From the NCBI GenBank assembly GCA_024138025.1, contig JAMXBD010000402.1, positions 434,001 to 498,000 on the forward strand: a stretch of DNA of 64,000 bases, written 5' to 3'. Source of the stretch: Combretum micranthum. Taxonomy: Eukaryota; Streptophyta; Magnoliopsida; Myrtales; Combretaceae. A program made the position numbers and the translations under genes. The notes under the pieces were generated by a model, which did not search any database, was not told the DNA's origin, and saw only the letters and a program-made list of their open reading frames with translations. The first letter of the stretch is position 1; each line of letters begins with the position of its first letter. Of this stretch, positions 48,780-60,102 are shown piece after piece.

Positions 48780-49640
48780 AGAGGAGTTTTTTTTTTTCCA
48801 CGAATAAGCATCCTTCACGCTGGAACAAACAAAAACCATAGCTGCAGAATTCCTTTTTAAATTGGAGCAGAACATCACGAACATTGAGAAATCACAGAGG
48901 ACAGCTGGGCATCACGCTTGGAATCTTCCTTCACACGTGGATGAAGTCCTCACACCAGTTGTCCACAATGTTCGGCACGAAATAGAGAAGCTGGATGTAC
49001 ATTCTCCACGCACAGACATAAGCAGCATCAGACGCTGCATCATCCCACGCCCACATGCCCGAGCAAACAACTGCTGGACACCATGCAGTCTACGTCCGCA
49101 AGACTCACGCACAACAGAAGACAACAAACTCAAGATGTTGTTCGAAGTCCCACGCAATAGAAGACCGCAAATTTCAACTGTAATAGAGGAGCTGTCGGCT
49201 GCAATTCCTTTTCCACGAACAGGAAGCTTCCACGTTGAACTGAAGCTGCTGGAAACTGCACTGGAATAGAGGAGTCGACAGCCACAATTGTTCCACACAC
49301 CGAATATTCTCACGCACGCTTGAACAGCCGGGACAAATGGGTTATCGACTGCAGTATTTGAATCACGACCAACCAATTTAACAACTCCCAGCTGGATTCA
49401 CGCAGTGCAGAATTTGTCACGGAAGGAGCAGATTGGAATCTTCAATTGTAGTTCACATGCAAGAGCTGCTGGAAAATTCTTTCATTCTTCACGCGGGAAT
49501 AAGGACGGTGGCAATTGGAAGTCACGGCTGCAGCATCCATACTGAAACAAAGTCCTTCTCGCAGCAGGGGAGGATGAAGTTTTTCAATTTTCACGGCTGT
49601 TGATCCAAAATTTGAGCCTCCTATTCGACCTGAAAATGAC
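48780..49640. repeat. CACG-rich degenerate repeat block in the solo LTR
   Basis: The motif CACG preceded by TT, TC or AT occurs more than fifteen times, with recurring words CTGCAG, GGAAGCTTCC, GAGCTGCT and GCAGAATT. The block is clearly richer in G+C than the surrounding LTR. Open frames on both strands (48862-49269 plus, 48912-49376 minus) overlap almost completely, which fits biased repeats better than a gene. Neither product resembles a known family. Confidence 0.6.
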
Positions 49641-51932
49641 ACACAACCCAATCTAAATACTCCACATGTGAACAACATTTAATGTTAAGAATTTCAACTC
49701 CAATATACAAACAAAACAGCTCCAATTGGCTCAGAAAAATCCACCGAACAGCAGCTGCAGAGGAGGATATTCATACAAAAACACTGCAGCATTCACATCC
49801 AATTTGCCTAATTTAAACACAAAATCTCAACAAGAAAATAACATCCAAACCAACCACAAAATAACAGCTAAGATCTTCATTAAATAAAGAAGAAATCCAA
49901 CTCATATCAAAGTCAAACTTAGCTCTAAAATATTGTCCAAATCCTTGTTAAAAAAGCTGCAGTAGGGGTGGAAAAACAACAACAACAACTGCAGCAGAAA
50001 ATACAAATTCAACCTCTATTCTAGCTCAATTTTTTTTATCCGATTTTTACACAAGTTGAGCCCCAAAATTTACACACATAATGGTATTAATTAGCTACCA
50101 AACAAACACAATTAAGACCCTAGAAGATAGCCACAAAAATCTGTCAAAACACAAGTCTAAATTTGCAACCAAAAATGACAAATTCGTATGAAAAGTTCCA
50201 GCTGCTATTTTACATCTTTTTCAAACCCAAAACCATTTCTTTAGCCTCTTAAACTTAGCCTAACCTTAGTACATATATATAACCTTAAGTTAGACACTAA
50301 ATTAGCTCAAAATCTCTCCAAACACAATTAAAAAATCCTCTCAAAACAACTACTACGAATTTACAAAGCTCCTCTTCCATGCTCACTTGTTCAACCTTAT
50401 TTCAACACTTCAAAAATAAAAGTGTATCCCTTGTTTGGATCCTATAGCACTATCCAAGCATCAATACTCATCAACACGATTGAAACCCCACTTTAGCTAT
50501 TCCAAACAACATCCAAAACCGAGATAAATAGCCTTTGGTATATCATCAATTCAAGTTGAATTTAAGCTCAACAAGGTAAAAATATGTACATATATAAGCT
50601 AGTTTAGTTAGATTAATTTTTCTTAGTGACTCATCTTCTTACTACCCTCCTAGATAATTATTTCCATCAAGAAGGAGGAGCTAAACCCCATCTATTGTCC
50701 AACTAAGGTAAGGACTATATCAAGTTTAAATATTCATTATGTTTGATCCTTAGGAATTGACTTATAAATTTATCAAAATTGATATGATAAGTATATTGAT
50801 GTCATTTAGACTATTTAGTATATAAATACAACAACTTGTGTAGAAATTCAAGTCTTAGAAAAGAAAAAACCACAACCATATTTCAATTGCAACAAAGCTA
50901 AGTTGGAATTTAGATGACTTATGTGTAATCCTAGGAAGATTAAATAAATTGTATTGATGTGTTCATTATAAGCCAAAAACGACCCCACCAATGGAAAGAA
51001 CATGAAAAATCCTATGAAATCAACTATTTATACAACGAAATCGGATTTAAAATGAATAAGAAATCGCAAAAAGAAATTCACCCAGTTTCACTTTTAAACC
51101 AACATCAATCTTACTGTTATTACTATAAGTATGATTATAATTATTGCTATTAATAGTACTACTAGGTATAGTCAGTATTGTTGATACTTTCATTACGAGT
51201 CATGAATGATTATTAATACCGTTATTTTCACATCAACACTACTGTATTTATAATTTCATCGATACTATTGTTATTTTTCTCACTAATATTATTATTTGCT
51301 AATAGTATGAAGATTATTGATATTATTATACCTGTATTTATTACTAATATTAATATTAACGTTTCAAAACTAACATTACTGATAATATTGTAGTATTAAA
51401 CTTAGCTTGTTTTACAAAAAGAATGAAACTGAAGAATAATAAAAACTTGATATATATCTAAATGTAGATTTATAACTTTTGAAAGGTATAGATACTAGAA
51501 AATACCTTTAAATAAATAAAATACCAATTTGAGAGACAGATAAGGTTGACGGGCAAATAATTATTAAATAAAAATCTTCTACTAAATACAGTAAGACTCA
51601 AGGAAAAGACAAACTCCTTAATTAAAAATATAAATATCAAGAGAAACAAAATACAGATAAATATCCTTTACTATAGGGATTAAAACCTTAATAAAAACTA
51701 TACCAAATACCGATACGGAATAGTTAGGCACCTATAAGGATTCAATTAAATTATTTAACGATACAGTAATTAATATAACGGACTTAATTTAATATCCGAC
51801 GATAGAGATCAATACCTTTAAATTATAGGAAGACTTCTCTTACAGAAATAATCCAATAATAAATTTCTGTTATTTCCTTTCATAGGAAAATAGATCAATT
51901 TCGGACTGCCAGTAGCTTAGCGAGGACCACAG

Positions 51933-52855
51933 GTAAGGGAATTCTGATGATCTACTATTTGCTTGTCATTGCTATTGTTTGCTGTTATGTTGAATGTATT
52001 GCTTGTATGGAATGATTGATTGATGTAAGTGTTATCATCCGCATGATCGCCTGCATAAATGGATAAAGATAATTATTTGACTAAACTAATCGGATATACT
52101 CGTCGCATGTGCTTGATTCCCCTTGTAGGAAATGTCCCAATTTTGACATCAAAAATATTTCGAAATGTATTTTAAAGAAATCTGACTTGGAATATTCCAG
52201 GTTGTTTTTATATCCTTTGAAGAGGAAGAATTTATACTAAAAGAGTTTATGAGATAAACATGGGACATTTCCGAGTATTGTTGTGACAGTGGATGTGGCC
52301 TGAATTTGGGTCCACTGGTCACTTGGCGATAGATGTTACCTGAATTTGGGTCTATCCGCCAGATTCACCTTTATAGGTGATGGTTCTTTTTGGCAGTAGA
52401 TGTTACCCGAGTCGGGGTCTACTTGTGCGATTCACCATAGATTGGTGATGGATTGTAAGAATGACCATTAAATTGGCATTATATATATTTAAATATGAAC
52501 CAGCGTAAATCACGTGAACACGTTGGGGAATATTTGTTGTTACCAATGGCGGTTAAGCATTGGGTGAGTCTGGATGGACGAAACCACCAGGCAGCCTCGT
52601 ACGGTTAAGGCGAGGTGTCCCATGCGGGTAAGTATGGGAGACAACTGAAGTGTAGACAGGTAAATCTACATCGTCTATGGTTCCGGACCCCCATAGATGT
52701 GTTGCTTGCATTCATCACGTATGCATTCATATTGCGTATAGATAGATTTGCATGAGTGTATAATTAATGTTTGATAACTTGCGTGACCGGTAGTAGTGAG
52801 GAATGAACTCACTGAGCCCGTGGTTCACTCACCCCCCTACAGTTTTTGTGTGCAG
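51933..52855 (+). other. Intron-like interval in the solo LTR
   Basis: A consensus donor CACAG/GTAAGGG lies at 51932/51933 and a pyrimidine-rich acceptor TTTTTGTGTGCAG ends at 52855. The interval contains TGTTACCTGAATTTGGGTCTA and TGTTACCCGAGTCGGGGTCTA type repeats at about 52275-52440. A short frame follows the acceptor (NITSWDWARNV and a stop). The layout parallels that of the unrelated LTRs in this window. Splicing is inferred from sequence only. Confidence 0.45.
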
Positions 52856-53559
52856 GAATATTACTAGCTGGGATTGGGCTAGGAATGTGTGAAGAGAGCT
52901 TCTCCAACAAACTTTATTGAAGATAGAGATATAGGATATGGAAACTTAGAATGTAAATTAAATGAATTTTGAATTTTGTATGTTGTAGTTTGGAAACCCA
53001 ATTTCACTATTTGGTGGGGGATACCGATTCTCTGCGATCTTGGTGGAAATTGGAAAATAGGATTCCATAGTTGAAATACTGTAATATATTATATTATTTA
53101 TATGATAAATATTTATAAAGAAGTAGAGTCTTGTATACTCTGACATACAAGACGGCTCTCATGTTACGGGTGCACACGTGATATGATAGCTTTAGATAAA
53201 TCCTGTTAGGCCCCCATTTAGAGTCGTGACATAGCTTGTGCTTGATGAACAAGTAAGTTGTTATTTTTGTTTGTTTTGATTGTTGTGTATGTATGCATAT
53301 GATGGGATAATGTTGATTATAAGTAGAATTTACGATGAATCATGTAAACCTATAATATATAAATTGTCAAAATCTACGTTAGTATGTACATGTATGAGTT
53401 ATATAATTTAATGGTATGTTTTGATGAAATATGAAGTAAAAACATGAGTATAGATGTAAGAAATGATGATTATGAGCTTGTTTGTTGAATATAAGATGTT
53501 AGAAGTTGAAATAAGATGTAAAAAAAGTAGTTAAAATAGGTCAAAATGCACATGCTCTC

Positions 53560-54110
53560 TTTTCATATATGATCGAGCACGAAGAGAACATGGGGTAATG
53601 TTCCTGGTCGTGTATCTCATTGAGCCCTCAACATAAGACCCCTCGAGGAGAAACACGAGAGGAACATGGTTCAACCTATCCTATTATACTTCTCTTTGTT
53701 TTGTTTTATATATTTATTCCCACAACCGCACGATTAGAACATGACATCTCTTATCTTACCATGTTTAATGTTTTAAGTAGAACACCACAAGAACATGACC
53801 CATTGTATGTCCTTGTGTTACTCTTTAACCTTTATGTTCTTGGCTTTTTGATGAAACATGGGTGAAGCATGACTTGTTTATTACATCATGTTTCTCTTTT
53901 GTAGCGTCGTGTTTCTTGATTGTTTCTACTCAAGGAGAGGCGCGCCTAAAACATGGCTTATCATATCACACCGCGTTTCTCCCTAAGCTTCAAAACACGA
54001 ACAAGTACGATGGAAACATGGCTGAATGTATTTGATCATGCTTCTCATATGCATGAGCACGAGGTGAAACAAGGCCACCCTATTTGACCATGTTCTTCAT
54101 AAAATTTAGA
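53560..54110 (+). repeat. Degenerate GAACATGG/ACCATGTTC repeats in LTR copy 3
   Basis: Words such as GAACATGG, AAACATGG, GAGCACGA and TTTCTC recur on both strands at short spacing. The block occupies the same place in the LTR as the different repeats in copies 1 and 2. A related set (AAGAACACGATTATGTTC and similar) appears at 60950-61270, suggesting another LTR fragment there. Confidence 0.5.
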
Positions 54111-55465
54111 ATAAAATAAAAACAAATAGATAAACAATAGTTAATATTAATTAATTTATATAATTGGGAATAAGTTAACTGAATTAATAGGTTTAATAAC
54201 AAATTATGTTTAACATAGATTTAAGCATAAAATGAATCTTAAGTATAAAATGAACTTAGTTAATAAATCTAAGTTTGACTTGACTAAATAGACTCTAATG
54301 AGCTAAAATGAATTAAATTGATTAATTTTAATCAGCTTGATTTAATAATTGAATTAAATGATTAATTCTAATCAATTTTGGCTAGTTATAAGTTAAAATA
54401 GGCTTAATAGCTAATAATTGGCTTAGAATGATATGTTAGGATAAACCAAAGATAATAAGGGGAATATGCTATTTCAAATGTTGTTGCTAAGATAAATGAG
54501 TATTTTTGAAAATGGAAGATAAGATGATGTTTTTTATAACAAATGATTATAAGCAAAGAGAAAAGAAATGATTTGACAGACAACAAAGAATTGTCCGTAT
54601 CTTAGCAGGGTGATCTTTGCCACCATGGCGACGTTCTTATTTTCATGTCTGATCAAATGAAAACATAAATGAATGTTTAATCTGAAATTTGATGTAAGTT
54701 AATAGATAATTATTGAATCGCTTATGTAATTTAATTTATTGTCGTAGATGTTTGCTTTTGATTCGATCCTCTAATTTATCTTTTTAAGATATCACTGGCC
54801 TACCTTTTGCCTTTGTTTGGATTTCTTATATGAAAGGTATGCAGTGGCGTGCTTATTGTTCGTTAGGAAAGTCATTCCTAATGAACTAAAACCTAGAGAT
54901 GTCTTAAATAACGAGTGTTGCTTGTGCTTATGTCGTTTAATCTAGTTCGAGAAGCGACAAACGTGTCCAAAGTTGGGCATGATAATTAGGCGCTTAGGCC
55001 ACCTTCTACCATGATGAAATAACAATTCATAAGTGGCTTAATGGGTAGATGATGGGGCAAATAGTATGGGCATAATGTTTACTTATGCATGGGGTGGAGT
55101 AACATGGTTTTGTTCATGTTAATGGGACCGATTGAACTAAATGATGTTATGGATTAAGATAAGTAAAGGTATGTAATGACTATAAATCATAGATGGAGCT
55201 AGTTTCTTTTCCTCAGCTAGATATAGGAGATATAAATATACGGGTTGTTTATATCAACCCCTAAGCAATTGTTATTATTCAGGACCCTAAGATTCCTATA
55301 AGCTTGTTCTAGAGTTTGGGTGCTTTAGAATTGATTTTTTTTACATTAAATTAAAGATAATAACTTGTTATTGTTGCATTACATTAGTATAAGCATGTGT
55401 CTCATCTTGTGTCTGCTTGTGTTGCTATCGTATTAGGCTTCCGCTTAATGTTATCTTCATTTCAG

Positions 55466-55583
55466 GTGTTGATTGGATTATGATGATGTTGATGATTTGA
55501 TGATGGTGAATATGATGATGATGATGTTGATGATGATTGAATCAGAAGTATGGGAAGACTCAGGGAGTATTGTTGAAGAGTGA
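55466..55583 (+). pseudogene. Decayed last-exon peptide in LTR copy 3
   Basis: After CATTTCAG the DNA is expanded by GATGAT-type trinucleotide repeats. One frame then reads IESEVWEDSGSIVEE and TGA. WEDS matches TDWEDS of copy 2, but GY-x-TD is lost. It looks like a diverged or repeat-expanded member of the same exon. Confidence 0.35.
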
Positions 55584-56026
55584 AGTGGTTTAGGACCGTG
55601 GGTGTAATTTATTTTGTTTTGCTCTATTAAAGAGTTAGATTTATCTTTTGAAATTGTATTTTCTATAAGGGGCATTTTATGGAGCCTATGTTTTGTAATT
55701 CAATCTTTTAAAGCTTCGTTGGACCATCAAGAAAGATACTTGAAATACCTAATGGTATGGTTTTTTTTTTTTTTTTTATTGAAAGTTGATCTACTCATCT
55801 GAGTAAAAGCTACAAATGTTTTTATGAAGTTTGTTTTTCGCCACTGCTAAATCCAGTTATTTCTAGAATCGAATTAAACGATTTAAGTAATTAAAACTGG
55901 CTAGCAATGTTTAATGTAAACATATCTTTTAAGGAAGCATGTGCTTGCAATACCTTAGGTATTATACATGACCGGGGGATTTGGCATGCCTGAATTTTAG
56001 ATGTAGGGTATGTGAAGTCCTTACAA

Positions 56027-56489
56027 CAATATTGATGCTGCTTTACGCCTCTACCCTTCTATCCAAGTTGATCAACAATAACAGATATTTATCAAAATGC
56101 AAATATTAATAAAAAAACTGATAGGTTTACTCATAAATAGACCAATTAAATACGGTACAAATATGATACAGATACGATACATATAAGTTATAGATGTAAA
56201 TATAATATATATGCAATACAGATAAAAATCTAATAATCCAAACAAACTCACTATACGATATATACTCTCACCTTCAATATTGTGGAGAGCTATAAGCCTA
56301 TATTGTTCTATATATTGACATTGCTTCAAATACGACAAGTAATTAGCAAAAAAGGCCTCAAATTATGGACAACTTTCATTAGTTTCTGCATGTTTTCGTA
56401 CAATCTACATTTATTAAGTAATAAACATGAAGCTATGTGATAACATAAAGCTAGTTTCTGATCATTCAACACCAACGGGACATCTTGGT

Positions 56490-56525
<36 letters not shown>

Positions 56526-56720
56526 CACCAAAGGGACATGATGACTTCCTAACGATGTTGATGCAGCTCTCCGCCTCTACCCTTCTATCCAACAGTTCAA
56601 CGAATAACCTAATAAGAAAAGAAGAAATTAACAGTCTTGTGAAGCCTTTCTAACGGTGTTGATGCAGCTCTATCCTTTTATCCAACAGTTTGACGAAGAA
56701 CCCAATTAGAAAAGAAGAAA
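56027..56720. repeat. Repeat R1 second copy, threefold short duplication and poly(A)
   Basis: Repeat R1 lies at about 56090-56440, matching 10885-11285. The motif GTTGATGCAGCTCT...CCTTCTATCCAACAGTT occurs near 56555 and 56655, with a diverged form near 56030-56070. A run of 34 A residues lies at 56491-56524, flanked by ACCAACGGGACAT and ACCAAAGGGACAT. No coding sequence is seen. Confidence 0.7.
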
Positions 56721-57599
56721 CTAACGTAGTCTCCTTTATTTGGTCTTAAACCAAAAATTTTCTTGAAATGTGTGCATCTTTGTTACATTCATTAAGCTCT
56801 TGATCTAAAGAGAAGAGCAATATTCCATCACGCATTGTTAATTGATAAAAAAATATATGCATATATTTTTTCTCATTGCATCCACCTATTACCCTAAGAA
56901 AGATATATAAGTTATTGGTTCATTAAACTTCTCACAAAAGCAAAATAGGTTGTTGCTGTAGCTGAAGCATTAGTCCGTCCTCTTTTTACTTCGATATTCA
57001 TAGTATTTTCTAGAGGGATCAACTTCGAAAATCATTATAAATTCTGGCTTTGCCTATTTTACAGATGCAACCACATACTAAAAAACTTATTTAGTTTTGC
57101 ATCATCTGGCTATTTGATCATATCATCTATTGCATTTGGCATTTTGTTCAAAACATTAGCCAATTACCTAACAGTGTTCACTAGTGAAGTCTTGCTTATT
57201 CTGAGGAGGATCAGGCCACCAAGAACATAAGAATATAGATGTGCGCACCCACCTGGAAAGATTTCTTCATGTCCATGGCACGATGAAACATTCTTTAGAG
57301 TTGCAAATTTGTCTTGCACAAGAACTCTTAATAGGTTGACATCCAAAGTCGAAAATTCCTGAGCAATGGTGGGAAAAACCACGTTTGTGCTAAGGTTTTC
57401 AATACCTTATGAAAGCGAAAGTAACCATCAACAAGCATAAATTGGAAATGTAGATGACCATATGCATAAAATTGCAAAGGAGATTTAAAATCAAAGTCTA
57501 CTCTACATCTGTGTGATCAGCCATCTTGTGTGGATAGTAATATCTTACCTCTGGACAGGTTTAAAAGAACTCGCCTTGAGTGTCAACTGCTGGGAAGAT
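56721..57599. other. Downstream region of the LRR gene fragment
   Basis: A 72-codon minus-strand frame at 57164-57382 (FATLKNVSSCHGHEEIFPGG then CAHLYSYVLGGLILLRISK) is not recognised. It could be a remnant 3' exon of the resistance gene. The rest holds no feature I can support. Confidence 0.35.
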
Positions 57600-59454
57600 T
57601 TATTTAAAATCATCAATAACGATGTTCCGACGGAGGGTTCTGGAATTTGGCATATCTGGAATTCTCTTCAGAGACTTGCAATCCTCTATAAAAGATTCCT
57701 TCAATGATTCTAGCCTCCCAGGTATCTCATCCAAATTAGGACATTTCCATATAATCAACCGCTCCAGCTTCTTCAGATTTGACAAATCAGGTAGTCTCTG
57801 AAGTTCCTTACAATTGCGTATATCCAATTTTGTCAAACTCTCAATCATTTCAAGGCCATGAATATCAGAAAGATCGCAGTTCTTTACATATAACTCTTGC
57901 AATGATTTGCAACTGCTAATTTCAATAAATGTCCTTAATTTACAGTATTCGATGGACAGATCTTTTAAGCCTGGGGGAAGCTTTGGGATGCTTTTCAAGG
58001 AGTGACAAGAATAAAGCTTTAACTTTATAAGTTGAGACAGCCTGCCCAAATCGGGATGCAAGATAGAAATGCAAGTAAGACTTAGTGTCAAGCTCTCCAA
58101 ATTGGCTAACTTTCCAATCCACCATGGGGCTGGATCATCTACTTCGTATGGAGAGTCTCCATGATATGACAATGCCAAGATCATAGTCCTTAAATTGATT
58201 AGGTTTGAAAGATCTGGTATTCTTGGCATCTCTTTAGATGTCACTTTTAATGAATTTAGTGATTGGGGTAGCTTTGGTAGATCACACAAGGATGGACAAT
58301 TTGTTGCATGAAGTATGATCAGGTTTTCTAACATTGCAATTGTAGAGGGTAATCTTCTTATGGGAGTCCCTACAACAATCAATACCTTCAAATTCTTCAA
58401 ATTACCCATCGCATCAGGAAGTTCAACAATTCCAGAGTATGATAAATCCAGTTCAATTAGGGATATCCAATCTTTAAATGATTCTGGTAGTGTTTTTATC
58501 CCTTCGCGATCAGGTGGAAACAGTAGCTTTAGAAAACAATAAAGTACCCATTGTCCAATTGATTTTGGACGACAATCTTTTGAAGATAGTTCCAGAAGAA
58601 TACACATGTATTTCAGTGAGTCGGGGGGTGCATTGAAGGGTTTGTCCATAAATGAAAGCTTAGTTCCAACGTCCTTGTAACGGAATATGCCATCCCATTT
58701 CAATGAACAGCAAAAAGAGCAGCTAAGAACCCTGAGCCTTCTCATAGGTGCCCAATTAGGAATTTCTACTACAGGAGTCCTGTCAATAATAAGTTCCTCC
58801 AATGATTCCGTACAGTTTAACTCCTTTGGCAACTTCCGGAGCCTATGACAATTTCTTAAGTTTAAGACGACAAGATGCTTTAGCAAACTGATAGACTCAT
58901 CAATTTCCTTTAGCTTACAACTGTCTTGAAGAATCAACCGCTCCAATTTTAGGTGAGATGAGAAGTTGGGAGTTATTTCCAAAAGACTACATCCAGTGAG
59001 ATTTAAAACCTTTAAATTTTTGGTCATCTGTATTATTAAAAAAACGAAAAAATAAAAAATAAAAAATTAAGCATCTATATTTACATCAGGAAAAATGCAT
59101 AGCAATGACCTAAAATATATATAGTATAGACAATATAGTATAGTATACCTTAATGCGCTTCCAGCCACTCCAGCTACTTTTGATTTTACTTCTTGAGAGA
59201 TCCAATATCAGTAGGTCCTCAAGAGAAAAGTTGAACATGAGGGGACCCCCTGGCCACGAAAGCCATCTCAATTTTGAGAAAATGAGTGGACTCTGTCGGA
59301 AATAGTTGTTTAATTTAATTCCTTCGTACCATTTATAATCGATCCCATTAACATGAAGGAGCCTTAGGTTTGGTAACTTTTCAAATTCTTCATTTGAGAT
59401 AGAGTGTCCTGTTCCCTTAAAATTAAGGTTGATTCCGCGAACATTGTCGCCTAC
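57600..59454 (-). pseudogene. TNL resistance gene fragment: LRR exons only
   Basis: Two exons join in phase 0. Exon 59149-59454 (102 codons) reads VGDNVRGINLNF, LPNLRLLHVNGIDY and FSKLRWLSWPG, ending WSGWKRIK before donor AAG/GTATAC. Exon 57600-59027 follows acceptor ATACAG and runs 475 codons without a break: MTKNLKVLNLTGCSLLEITP, then about fifteen LRRs of the LxxLxxLxLxxCxxLxxLP type to a stop after RNIVIDDFK. This is the LRR half of a plant intracellular TIR-NBS-LRR receptor, where the LRRs sense effectors and hold the NBS switch. Nothing upstream to 61.7 kb encodes TIR or NB-ARC (no P-loop, GLPL or MHD), so the gene is truncated at its 5' end. The LRR frame itself is intact, which suggests recent loss. 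Confidence 0.9.
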
Positions 59455-59769
59455 CTACGGAAATAGATATCAATATAAACAAATTATATATGCTGATTCT
59501 AATGCATAAGAAAAGATAATATAAATTCACGTTTTCACGAGAATCTAAGGATAAATTGCTCCAAAACTAAATATTAATTAAAGATGGTCACAAATAAGGT
59601 TTGAAGATTTTTCAAATAAAAATTGCTAGTTTGGAATTTTGCAAAATGAAATTGATTTTAAAGAAGGTAGTGTTGGGTTTATTTTTAATAAATCAGATGA
59701 GCTAATATATATTTATAATATTGTTGTGTAATAAGGCTATTATAAGGTACAAATAAAGTGATCTAATAA
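59455..59769. other. Upstream flank of LRR fragment, no NB-ARC
   Basis: AT-rich sequence with no open frame resembling an NB-ARC exon. The acceptor preceding the first LRR exon (TTCCGTAG at about 59455-59462) is still present. Confidence 0.6.
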
Positions 59770-60102
59770 TACTAGGTTAAATTATATCATAAGGTATCAA
59801 CATTTGGGATAAGTTCATTTGTAGTATCAACGTTTTAACTGGTTAAAAAAAAAATCATCAAATAAGGTATCAATGTTTTACAAAGTTAATTTAAGATATC
59901 AACGTTTAGATTAGTTTTCAATTAAATTTCATTAATTTTCATCAATGATCAATCATTAATACTTTAATTAACTTACCTTATAAAACATTGATATCTTAAA
60001 TGAATTTATCCCCAAATATTGACTCCTTTTTTTAAATACTCAAAACATTGATGCCTTAAATAAATTTATTCTCAAATATCTTTTGATATAATTTACCTAG
60101 TA
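59770..60102. mobile_element. Foldback / MITE-like element
   Basis: Inverted ends TACTAGGTTAAATTATATCA (left) and, read on the minus strand from 60102, TACTAGGTAAATTATATCA, bound 333 bases. Inside are several alternating copies of AAGGTATCAACATTTGGGAT and AAGATATCAATGTTTTA in opposite orientation about the centre, so the whole can fold into a hairpin. No coding. The outer bases TACTA/TAGTA may include a target duplication. The superfamily is not assigned. Confidence 0.7.

Larger units (their letters stand above)
47512..53231 (+). mobile_element. 5.7-kb solo LTR, TSD TAGCT
   Basis: Begins TGTAATCCCCCAAATTTTAC, similar to many Gypsy LTR starts, and ends GAGTCGTGACA. TAGCT is directly repeated outside both ends (47507-47511 and 53232-53236). 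Its last 100 bases match 1-103. No gag, protease, reverse transcriptase or integrase is found, and the 3' end sequence occurs only once inside, so it is a solo LTR rather than a pair of LTRs with filler. At 5720 bases it is among the longer plant LTRs. It carries intron-like signals (51933-52855). Confidence 0.88.
47241..56026 (+). mobile_element. LTR of acidic-peptide family, copy 3, split by a solo LTR
   Basis: The parts 47241-47511 and 53232-56026 form one plus-strand LTR interrupted by 47512-53231. The right part has a donor AA/GTAAGTTG at 53252, degenerate repeats (53560-54110), TTAGGCGCTTAGGC (54985), GGGTTGTTTATATCAACCCC (55242), and an acceptor CATTTCAG at 55458-55465. All of these are mirrored on the minus strand in copies 1 and 2. 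It ends GTCCTTACA near 56026, comparable to GGGTCTTTACA in copy 2. The 5' border is uncertain. Confidence 0.55.

Noticed and set aside
48862..49376. Overlapping 135- and 154-codon frames on opposite strands
   Set aside because: Both fall in the CACG-rich repeat block inside a solo LTR. Full overlap of two frames is better explained by composition than by genes; neither has a recognisable domain.
1..53231. Positions 1-103 and 53131-53231 as two LTRs of one giant element
   Set aside because: The copy ending at 53231 has its own 5' end at 47512 with a matching TSD, so the two are independent insertions; the DNA between holds many unrelated elements in both orientations.
57513..58542. Plus-strand frames under the LRR exon
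   Set aside because: Antisense shadows of the LRR reading frame.
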